From Shouchella oshimensis (GTDB lineage Bacteria > Bacillota > Bacilli > Bacillales > Bacillaceae_D), in contig NZ_KV917380.1 of NCBI RefSeq assembly GCF_002019765.1, forward strand, positions 2,390,667 to 2,454,666: a DNA stretch of 64,000 nt. Direction: 5' to 3'. Shown here piece after piece: positions 57,522-64,000 of this stretch (the first letter of the stretch is position 1; every line of letters begins with the position of its first letter). Position numbers and translations under genes: made by a program. Under the pieces are notes generated by a model. The model ran no database searches. It was given only the letters and a program-made list of their open reading frames with translations, and was not told the origin of the DNA.

Positions 57522-58418
57522 TTATGCGCGTGGATGGTGTTTCAAATAAACATCTTTCATACGCGTTTTCGTCACATGGGTATAAATCTGTGTTGTGGAA
57601 ATATCAGCGTGCCCAAGCATCTCCTGAACAGAACGCAGGTCAGCCCCGTTTTCTAGAAGATGTGTTGCAAAAGAATGGCGCAGCGTATGTGGACTAAAGC
57701 TTTTTTTTATATTTACTTGTTTAGCACGCTGTTTTAAAATTTTCCAAAACCCTTGTCTTGTTAAGGGTCTCCCATAATGATTGACAAAAAGATAAGCATG
57801 GCGCTGTTTTTTTAGCAACTGTTGTCTTCCACTTTCTAAGTACGCCGTCAATGCTTTTGACGCTTGTGATCCTAAAGGAACAATTCGTTCTTTATTCCCT
57901 TTGCCAATTACTCGCAAAAATCCCATTGCTAAGTGAACATGATCCAGTTCTAATGACGTTAACTCGGTTACACGTAAACCTGAAGCATAGAGCAACTCAA
58001 GCATCGCTGTATTTCGAAGCTCTAAGGGTACGCTTCCTATTGTTTGATGCTGCAATAAGAGCTCTACTTCATCTGCACTTAGAAAATCAGGTAATCGTTT
58101 TTCTTTTTTTGGTGATTCAATTAGAGAAGAAGGGTCACTCGAAGTGAATTGTTCCCTATATAAGAAACCATGCAGTGAGCGAACCGATGTGAGAATTCGT
58201 GCCAATGTTGCGGCTGATTTATCTTGTAGCTTTAGCTCGTACAAAAATGATTGAATCGTATGGTGCGTGACATCTGAAAACGCCTCCACATTCTCCTGTT
58301 GCAAATAATGGACATACTGTTTTAAATCTCTTCCATACGATTCTAATGTATTAGGCGATAAACCTTTCTCAACTTTAATAAAGTGGACAAATTGATGAAC
58401 ATCCTTTTGCAAACCCAT
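57522..58418 (-). CDS. xerD: Tyrosine recombinase XerD
   Basis: 298 residues. N-terminal SAM-like core-binding domain (to about 110), then the catalytic domain with Arg in YASGLRVTEL near 145, Lys in GKGNKERIVP, the HTLRHSFATHLL box near 243 and the nucleophile Tyr in STTQIYTHV near 280. With XerC it resolves chromosome dimers at dif during division. Called ripX in B. subtilis. Located between yqzK and deoB, as in B. subtilis. Confidence 0.96.
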   Translation of the reverse strand: MGLQKDVHQFVHFIKVEKGLSPNTLESYGRDLKQYVHYLQQENVEAFSDVTHHTIQSFLYELKLQDKSAATLARILTSVRSLHGFLYREQFTSSDPSSLIESPKKEKRLPDFLSADEVELLLQHQTIGSVPLELRNTAMLELLYASGLRVTELTSLELDHVHLAMGFLRVIGKGNKERIVPLGSQASKALTAYLESGRQQLLKKQRHAYLFVNHYGRPLTRQGFWKILKQRAKQVNIKKSFSPHTLRHSFATHLLENGADLRSVQEMLGHADISTTQIYTHVTKTRMKDVYLKHHPRA

Positions 58419-58435
58419 GTTGTACTCCTTACTTC

Positions 58436-58654
58436 TTATTCGCCATCTAATAAAAACAACGTTAACCGCTGTAGCAAACTTCGATCTTCGTCACTAACAG
58501 CAACAGATGACGCTTTTAATGCATTTCCTTCTGGCACGTCATAGCGATGGAACTCACTTAATTCATCCGTCACCCATAGAATACCATAGTAGAAGATCGC
58601 TGTGCATGCTACAAACAAAATTGCTGCTTTCATTGTATGAAAGAGAATTTTCAT
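58436..58654 (-). CDS. yqzK: YqzK-like (DUF4227) membrane protein
   Basis: 72 residues, one membrane helix (about 8-28, ILFVACTAIFYYGILWV) and a soluble tail (SVAVSDEDRSLLQRLTLF). It matches the DUF4227 protein YqzK by position directly before xerD and by size. GAGCGAGGG precedes ATG 58654. The function is unknown. In B. subtilis the next gene upstream is fur; here it is the siderophore operon. Confidence 0.86.
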   Translation of the reverse strand: MKILFHTMKAAILFVACTAIFYYGILWVTDELSEFHRYDVPEGNALKASSVAVSDEDRSLLQRLTLFLLDGE

Positions 58655-58782
58655 TCTATTCCCTCGCTCTCTTTTTTCACTCTATCTTCTACACTATGCC
58701 AAGTTCGTGCAAGTCTATACATGAAATAGCGAGAATCCTTGTTTTTCTATTGCGAGGTAACAGTGGCATTCGAAAAAGGCTA

Positions 58783-58819
58783 AAACCACCTATTCTTATT
58801 GAGTAAGAACAGATGGTTT
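58783..58819 (-). terminator. Terminator of the asb operon
   Basis: A 16-base arm (58783-58798) pairs with 58804-58819, 14 of 16 matched, loop of 5, and a T-rich tail on the minus strand. It ends the siderophore unit 15 bases after asbF. Confidence 0.85.
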
Positions 58820-58833
58820 CCAAAACAGGTAGA

Positions 58834-59658
58834 TTAATGATAGAGCGTTTGTTTTTGGTAGGCAACTAGTTTTTGCTTATCCTTTTCTAATACTGCAAAC
58901 GGATGGTGACCGAACCATTCAAGGGAAGCATGAAAGGAGCTTAAATCATGATTTGAAAGAAATTGATGATAATCAATCTGCCCTGTAAACAAACTTGTCA
59001 TCCCTTGTCTTGATGCAGAAGCATGAAAAACGTTTTCAGGATGGAATACATGTAAATGCTCACGATCAAGTACGTTTTTCAGATGAAGATGCTCTATAAA
59101 TGGCTGTAGCTGCTTAAATGCTTCATCGACATTCGCACCGCTTTCCCATGCATGAAGCACATCAAAATTTACTCTTAGCGAAGGATGATTCACTTCAGAC
59201 AGCAGCTGCAATGTAGAAGAAACTGTATCACAAAGAGTGCGCGGATGAATTTCAACTAGTATTTGTTTATTTTTTTCCATTGCCATCTTACACACTTCTC
59301 TAAGTTGGTTAACGAGGTGCAGACGTTCCTCCTTTTGAATCAGTTGACTACCTAATTCCCCAGCGAATACTCGAACTTTTGATGTATTCCAACGATCTGC
59401 AAGGTGAAGCATATTATTGGCAACAGACTGGATTTTTGTCCATTCTTCATGTAACGGTAAGTAGTCGCTTAGCATCGATACCGTTAAACCGTGTGTTTGT
59501 AACCATTCTCCATTTACGTGGGCATGTGGCTTCAGATGACGTGCATGGGTACCCCAAAGCTCAATACCATCGAAACCATGCGTTGTAGCCCATTTCGCAA
59601 TGTGTTCAATGGACTGCAAACCATGTCGAAATGAAATGGTACATACAGAAACATTCAC
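58834..59658 (-). CDS. asbF: 3-dehydroshikimate dehydratase AsbF
   Basis: About 274 residues from GTG 59658, with AAGGGGG upstream; the frame is open 11 codons earlier inside asbE. TIM-barrel sugar-isomerase-like fold. It matches B. anthracis AsbF in CTISFRHG, GIELWGTHA, LVEIHPRTLCDT and SLEWFGHHP, the metal-binding positions. It turns 3-dehydroshikimate into 3,4-dihydroxybenzoate, the catechol of petrobactin. Last gene of asbA-F. Confidence 0.95.
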   Translation of the reverse strand: MNVSVCTISFRHGLQSIEHIAKWATTHGFDGIELWGTHARHLKPHAHVNGEWLQTHGLTVSMLSDYLPLHEEWTKIQSVANNMLHLADRWNTSKVRVFAGELGSQLIQKEERLHLVNQLREVCKMAMEKNKQILVEIHPRTLCDTVSSTLQLLSEVNHPSLRVNFDVLHAWESGANVDEAFKQLQPFIEHLHLKNVLDREHLHVFHPENVFHASASRQGMTSLFTGQIDYHQFLSNHDLSSFHASLEWFGHHPFAVLEKDKQKLVAYQKQTLYH

Positions 59659-59671
59659 ATTCAAATCCCCC

Positions 59672-60646
59672 TTAACGTTGGTGTAGAACAAGTGGCTTTT
59701 CTATTAGAAGCCATTCGTTAAAGTACAAAATCAGTTGTGCTTTAATTCTCCGTTCTCGTTCATTTTGGCGTTTAAGTTGGTTGCACAATTGCTCATAGTC
59801 CGCTTCTTTTTTCGTTTTCGCCACTTTCATCGCCTGATACTGAACGATTTTAAAGCCTTTCTCTAACGTCTCAATTTCATCGCACCACTGCTCAAACGTA
59901 TTTTCACTAAATTGGAGTGCCTTCCAAAAAAACGCAAAAGCATGCTCATAGGCATATTTCCGAATAGCTAGAACAGGTAGTTGTTTCACCACAAGTCCAA
60001 GCTCATTAAGTCGATGGCGCTGACTTCCAGACCAAAACGTTTCTACAAGTGATTGAAGCGTTTCTGTTAATGGGTTTTCACGACCTTTCATACAGGTTCG
60101 AAAATAGGCTTTTATCGTGTCATCAGAAGGAGGCTGAATGGTTTTTCCATTAAAACGATAGCCTCCTGCCACTTCATGGGAACGAACTGCATTCAGAATT
60201 TGAGCCTTATCCATTTCCCCTTCCCAACGAAAATCCGGATCATACATCATCCAAACGTCGTTATCTTGTGTTTTCTCCAGCATGACATAATGAGGAAAAG
60301 GCGCATGATGAAATTTATTTTCTCGCTCAGGAAGCAATGCAAGATCAAGCATGACAATAACATGCATATCGTCATCTTTTTCTTCGATTAACTGAATGAG
60401 ACTCTCTACATTTTCCTCTTTACTAGCTGTATTTTTATACCATTCAGTTAATGTAATGCCGTAAAGAGTTTCGTACCAGTTTTTAAAGAACGTATGATCA
60501 ACGTTTTCCTTATGGTAAGTCAATCGATCATGTTCATCTAGAAAAAAATCCGCATCCCATACACCAAAATAATAAGGACGGTGGTCAATGCCATTTTTCT
60601 TTAACACCTCACACACACAACTAACAAAGCAATGCACTTTAATCAT
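59672..60646 (-). CDS. asbE: Petrobactin biosynthesis protein AsbE
   Basis: 324 residues, no close enzyme motif by eye. Position between the AsbD carrier and AsbF is the asb order. It is the AsbE-type condensing enzyme that moves the 3,4-dihydroxybenzoyl group from carrier protein AsbD onto spermidine or its citryl derivative. N-terminal features HCFVSCVCEVLKKNGIDHRP and YVMLEKTQDNDVWMMYDPDF near 143 resemble BtrH-type peptidase-like folds. Overlaps asbD by 8 bases. Confidence 0.87.
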   Translation of the reverse strand: MIKVHCFVSCVCEVLKKNGIDHRPYYFGVWDADFFLDEHDRLTYHKENVDHTFFKNWYETLYGITLTEWYKNTASKEENVESLIQLIEEKDDDMHVIVMLDLALLPERENKFHHAPFPHYVMLEKTQDNDVWMMYDPDFRWEGEMDKAQILNAVRSHEVAGGYRFNGKTIQPPSDDTIKAYFRTCMKGRENPLTETLQSLVETFWSGSQRHRLNELGLVVKQLPVLAIRKYAYEHAFAFFWKALQFSENTFEQWCDEIETLEKGFKIVQYQAMKVAKTKKEADYEQLCNQLKRQNERERRIKAQLILYFNEWLLIEKPLVLHQR

Positions 60647-60908
60647 AGGTAACGGTTGTCTTTTCTTGACGCTGAATAAACTGAGCTAAGCGATCAACGG
60701 TCTCAAATATGGCCGAATCAATAGACTCGTCCGGGATCGCAATCTCATATTTTGTTTCTAGTTCTAGCAAGATGTGCAAGATCATAACTGAATCAATAGC
60801 TAACTCTTCATTTAGCCTTGCATGGGGATGAAAGGCGTCCATTGTTTGTAAAGCTAGATCTTCTTTCATAATTGTGTAAAGAATGTTTACAGCATGTTCA
60901 TACGTCAT
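60639..60908 (-). CDS. asbD: Aryl carrier protein AsbD
   Basis: 89 residues, four-helix carrier protein. The phosphopantetheine Ser is in LAIDSVMILHIL near residue 38. It holds 3,4-dihydroxybenzoate activated by AsbC. The start overlaps the asbC stop by 4 bases. Small acidic helical protein as expected for the family. Confidence 0.93.
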   Translation of the reverse strand: MTYEHAVNILYTIMKEDLALQTMDAFHPHARLNEELAIDSVMILHILLELETKYEIAIPDESIDSAIFETVDRLAQFIQRQEKTTVTYD

Positions 60909-62131
60909 ACAGGAACATCTCCAATCTGTTTTCTATTTACTTTTCCATTGGCTCCTTTTTCAATTTTTTCAACGAAATAAACTTCTTTTGGTATTTGATA
61001 AGGTGCAAGATAAGATGTACACCATCCTCGAAGAGTGCTTATATCTAAACCTGTCCCTACAATCTGGGCACAGACCCGTTCGCCTGAAAATGAATCTTCT
61101 CTTTTATATACAACTGCATCTTCTATATCTTGATGTTGGAGTAAAATCTGTTCAACTTCGTGGGGCAATACATGAATTCCGGCTACGTTAATAACGTCGT
61201 CTACTCGTTCAACAAAGTATAAGTTACCGTCTTTTCCGAAATAACCAAGATCACCTGTATAACAGTAGCCTTCAGTTGATTCAACATAAACAGCCGCCGG
61301 AGCCGAAACTACGCCGGCTTTAACACCATGATGCGTTAAAGGTTTTCCTAAGTCATTCGATTCGCTTATGGATGTCGCTATACTAATACACCCTACTTCT
61401 GAGCAGCCGTACTGCTGCATCACAAACGTACTGGCATCTTTAATTTCTTTAAACCATTTATCAGGTAGCCGCGTTCCTGAGGTCATTACGCCATACAATT
61501 TTTGATTTGTTCGTTTTGCTAAATAATAGAGTAATGGCGGAGAGGCATACAGCACATGTTGTGGATATGCCTTCGTCTTGCTTAAGACATAGTTTGGATT
61601 TTGCGCGGTCACAACTACAACTGTTTTTCCTTGATCGATACCTGCCATGACGCCACTAATTAAACCGTATGAATGCGTTATTGGGCAGGCAACAATGACT
61701 GTATTGGCGTCAATGGAATGCCACATTTCACGGTAAGCACGTAATTCATCGTCGATAGAGGTCCAACTACGTACAATTCGTTTTGGTTTTCCTGTTGTTC
61801 CAGAACTGAATTGAATGAGGCCCCCTTCACTACTTAATTCGGCTTGACTTAACGTGAGTGGAGATTCAAGAGATTGATAGAACAAGTAAAAACAGCCCGC
61901 TTCATTAGCAATCCGTTTTGCTGCCTCAACAGGTGTAGATGGGTGAATTGGTACAATACTCGCTTGTTTTTCTTTGACATAGTAAAGAAGCATGACCCAC
62001 TTACCTAAGTCTTCTGGGCATATTGCAATACGCCACCTATCCGCTTTTCGCCAAATGGGGTGGTCATTAAGATGTTGTTTAAAACGGTTAAAATCTTCTC
62101 CTGTGTACGATTGATCGTCAACGATAAGCAT
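60905..62131 (-). CDS. asbC: 3,4-dihydroxybenzoate-AMP ligase AsbC
   Basis: 408 residues of the adenylate-forming superfamily. The ATP loop reads QFSSGTTGKPKRIVRSW near residue 105, with YGCSEVGCIS near 239, YTGDLGYFGKDGNLYF near 288 and the catalytic C-terminal Lys in KGANGKVNRKQIG. It activates 3,4-dihydroxybenzoate and loads it on AsbD. Shorter at the N-terminus than most family members, which is normal for AsbC. It overlaps asbB by 14 bases. Confidence 0.94.
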   Translation of the reverse strand: MLIVDDQSYTGEDFNRFKQHLNDHPIWRKADRWRIAICPEDLGKWVMLLYYVKEKQASIVPIHPSTPVEAAKRIANEAGCFYLFYQSLESPLTLSQAELSSEGGLIQFSSGTTGKPKRIVRSWTSIDDELRAYREMWHSIDANTVIVACPITHSYGLISGVMAGIDQGKTVVVVTAQNPNYVLSKTKAYPQHVLYASPPLLYYLAKRTNQKLYGVMTSGTRLPDKWFKEIKDASTFVMQQYGCSEVGCISIATSISESNDLGKPLTHHGVKAGVVSAPAAVYVESTEGYCYTGDLGYFGKDGNLYFVERVDDVINVAGIHVLPHEVEQILLQHQDIEDAVVYKREDSFSGERVCAQIVGTGLDISTLRGWCTSYLAPYQIPKEVYFVEKIEKGANGKVNRKQIGDVPV

Positions 62132-63860
62132 ACATACCCTCCAACTGAATAGGATTTCTTATCAAATGCCTGCACTCTTTCTCCCCAGTCCATTTCTTTT
62201 TAAAAAGTGATTCTGTTGCCATCTTTTCCTTATGGAGATGAAAAGCATGTAAGCGTTCATTCATTTCGTTCTCTCTTTGCAAATAGCGCATCAGTGATAC
62301 AGTAACAAAGTTCCAAAACCGGTCCTCTTTAAAATCAAGCTCACACTCTAACTGCCACGACAATTCAGTTAGGTTGTAAACAAATAGTGTGTCGACTATG
62401 AGTTCACGAAGCGCTTCTGGAGAAGACATCCAATAATAATCGTCCACTGCACCTTCCTTAAAGCTTGAATGAATTTCGTGGAAATGAGGTATAGACTTTT
62501 TCTCTTTCACATAAGGTTCGTAATATTCCAAACTCTCATGGAAGTCTCTTAAGAGCACACCAATCGGCCAATTTGTATCGGAAAGAATCAGAATCATGTT
62601 TTGCCCATGAGCTTCTACTGCAATACCATGTATTAAACAGAGGTGAACAACAGGAGTAACGACTACCTCAATAAGCTGCTTTAGCCAAGCTTCTATCCCG
62701 AAATCCTTAAGAAAAGGAGCGATAAATAAAGAGCCGTCTTTCTCTTTTAGAGAAAGTGCATTTAATGGGACAGCACGCTCGCCACTTTGCAACTGACTTT
62801 GAACAGATTCTCGAAAAATCACATTGACATTCCCCATTATCGACGGATAATCACTTGGCTCATACGAAGCGCCAGCGTATTCTTTTAACAAACGGACATC
62901 GTGTTGTTTGTGTAGAAAAGGATCTTGTGCAACAACTTCTTGAAGCCATCGCGATAAATGGGTAGCAGCTGCAACACTTTCTGGCTGAACCGTTCGCAAC
63001 GAAGAGGTATTGATCATTTGCAAGGGTAATTTCAACTGAGCTTGGAACGGATTGTCTTTGTTCATCACCGTTCGAATGGATTGTGATGCACCATAACAGT
63101 CACCGAAAGCACCAAGATAAAGAACATCTTTTGTTTCAATTGCTTCTTTTAACTCATTGTTTTGTAGTGTCTCCCATTGCCATGGATGTACTGGAAGTAT
63201 ACGATAGTCATACAACTGTCCTCCTGCTTGACACAACGCTTCTACAACTTTCTTCCATGTGTCAGAGCCGAATTCTTTTTGGAGAAAACTCTGCTCTTCC
63301 TCTGGATAATACGTGTGCACATCTTCTTTTTTTACGCCTAACCATACAAGAGAAAAGACGGCTCCTGCTTCATTTCCAAACGCTTGATGGTCTTCAAGGG
63401 AAAATCCTGTTCTAGCTTTAAAACAAGGGTGATAAGGGTGACCTTCTCCAATAGCCTCTTCCAACTGTTCATATGTAAGCATTCGTCTTGAGGGTGTCCC
63501 TCTTATGTATTCCTCATTCCAATTTGATAGGAAGACGGTTTGTGATAATTCAGCATAGAGGGCCTGACTTTTTTCAACTGATAATGCTGCATCTTCGACA
63601 ATATCCTTTATTCTAGGAAACGCTTGTCTACCAGAACGGGCGGACAAAAGCGGCATTCCCTGTATTCTGACTCGCTCAAAGGCAGAACGTTTTCCAAGAC
63701 ATTGATACATATGCTTTTTTCCTCTAATCGTAAAGATCTTCCATCCATTTTGTGCCGGTCTTTCGTCATAAGGTAACAACTGCTCGAACAAAATGGCTTC
63801 AAAGCATTGCCGAATAACACGTTGTTCCGCCTTACTTGGTAGATTAGATGGTTTCTGCAT
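62118..63860 (-). CDS. asbB: NRPS-independent siderophore synthetase AsbB
   Basis: 580 residues of the IucA/IucC family, with the C-terminal FhuF-like iron region after residue about 420. Visible are GEGHPYHPCFKARTGF near 131, the HPWQWE motif near 220, KLPLQMINTSSLRTV near 280 and HGQNMIL near 419. It joins spermidine units to citrate in petrobactin synthesis together with AsbA. GGAGGT precedes ATG 63860; the first codons overlap the end of asbA. Confidence 0.94.
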   Translation of the reverse strand: MQKPSNLPSKAEQRVIRQCFEAILFEQLLPYDERPAQNGWKIFTIRGKKHMYQCLGKRSAFERVRIQGMPLLSARSGRQAFPRIKDIVEDAALSVEKSQALYAELSQTVFLSNWNEEYIRGTPSRRMLTYEQLEEAIGEGHPYHPCFKARTGFSLEDHQAFGNEAGAVFSLVWLGVKKEDVHTYYPEEEQSFLQKEFGSDTWKKVVEALCQAGGQLYDYRILPVHPWQWETLQNNELKEAIETKDVLYLGAFGDCYGASQSIRTVMNKDNPFQAQLKLPLQMINTSSLRTVQPESVAAATHLSRWLQEVVAQDPFLHKQHDVRLLKEYAGASYEPSDYPSIMGNVNVIFRESVQSQLQSGERAVPLNALSLKEKDGSLFIAPFLKDFGIEAWLKQLIEVVVTPVVHLCLIHGIAVEAHGQNMILILSDTNWPIGVLLRDFHESLEYYEPYVKEKKSIPHFHEIHSSFKEGAVDDYYWMSSPEALRELIVDTLFVYNLTELSWQLECELDFKEDRFWNFVTVSLMRYLQRENEMNERLHAFHLHKEKMATESLFKKKWTGEKECRHLIRNPIQLEGMYAYR

Positions 63861-64000
63861 GTTGTACCTCCAAACTCGTCACCGCTTGAAACGGATTCTG
63901 AACTTTCACATAAACAGCTTGTTCTAGTTCTTCTGCCAATTCATCCACATCATGAAAACGAGTAAGTAAATTTGCTTTAAATGCAAGCTCTGTTTTTACG
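63844..64000 (-). CDS. asbA: AsbA siderophore synthetase (C-terminal end, runs off window)
   Basis: 52 codons to a stop at 63844. The end of an IucA/IucC protein is recognisable in KTELAFKANLLTRFHDVDE and the NPF motif that closes these enzymes. AsbA condenses spermidine with citrate first in petrobactin synthesis. It overlaps asbB by 17 bases. The start and the promoter, where a Fur box would be expected, are beyond the right edge. Confidence 0.88.
   Translation of the reverse strand, partial: VKTELAFKANLLTRFHDVDELAEELEQAVYVKVQNPFQAVTSLEVQHAETI

Noticed and set aside
57522-58418. Tyrosine recombinase as a phage or integrative-element integrase
   Set aside because: Length, motifs and the yqzK-xerD-deoB neighbourhood identify the housekeeping XerD.
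58834-64000. asb operon as a recent mobile island
   Set aside because: No integrase, tRNA or direct repeats are visible at the left end, and base composition looks like the neighbours. The right end is outside the window, so transfer cannot be judged.

Overview
This window looks like chromosome from an endospore-forming member of the Bacillaceae. The evidence is the intact spoIIAA-spoIIAB-sigF locus with spoVA genes, sda, bacillithiol genes (bshB2, ytxJ), a YtvA-type light receptor, sigma-B-like promoters, and gene neighbourhoods matching Bacillus subtilis (dacF-spoIIA-spoVA-lysA-ppiB; yqzK-xerD-deoB; yojF-bshB2). Several regions depart from the B. subtilis layout, so a more distant, perhaps alkaliphilic, Bacillaceae lineage is plausible. 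The genus cannot be fixed from sequence reading alone.

Layout. 1-3.1 kb: the 5' part of zwf, small genes including a probable spore-surface protein and an IDEAL-domain protein, and the stressosome protein RsbRD behind a sigma-B-like promoter. 3.1-23 kb: one long minus-strand L-arabinose/arabinan region. Read in the direction of transcription it holds abfA (GH51), a CUT1 importer without its own ATPase, a YesL-like protein, a second GH51 enzyme, a DUF6171 zinc-ribbon protein, an ArsR-like and an AraC-like regulator, a decayed araL, araM-araD-araB-araA, a CUT2 importer (chvE-gguA-gguB) and a GH4 glycosidase. Three cre-like sites and a strong sigma-A promoter punctuate it. Extracellular arabino-oligosaccharides would be imported and trimmed by the two arabinofuranosidases, and free arabinose would go through AraA, AraB and AraD to xylulose 5-phosphate.

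23-35 kb: an acyl-CoA-dehydrogenase-like/ABM/helical-domain trio, ydaT, a membrane-anchored trypsin-like protease, ytvA, the bacillithiol genes yojF-bshB2, a FEN-type nuclease, sda, ytxJ, a PQQ-type sugar dehydrogenase lipoprotein, an aldo-keto reductase and the ABC-F protein YkpA. 35-42 kb: prpC-prpD-prpB-mmsB-mmsA, joining the methylcitrate cycle to the last steps of valine breakdown, with a divergent LysR regulator and a cre-like site.

42-58.7 kb: ppiB, lysA, spoVAF-EA-EB-D-C (no spoVAA or spoVAB), sigF-spoIIAB-spoIIAA, dacF, a drug-efflux MFS protein, a VLRF1-like release factor, an Ohr protein, YdaG, pdp, deoB, xerD and yqzK. Matches to sigma-H, sigma-F and sigma-G promoters sit where the sporulation genes need them. 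58.8-64 kb: a petrobactin-type siderophore operon asbA(partial)-B-C-D-E-F, in the place where B. subtilis carries fur.

I found no rRNA, tRNA, CRISPR array, insertion sequence or phage. The most unusual parts are the two-regulator arabinose region with its GH4 gene and araL wreck, the free-standing helical protein beside an IsdG-like ABM protein, the reduced spoVA operon, and the siderophore operon next to yqzK.
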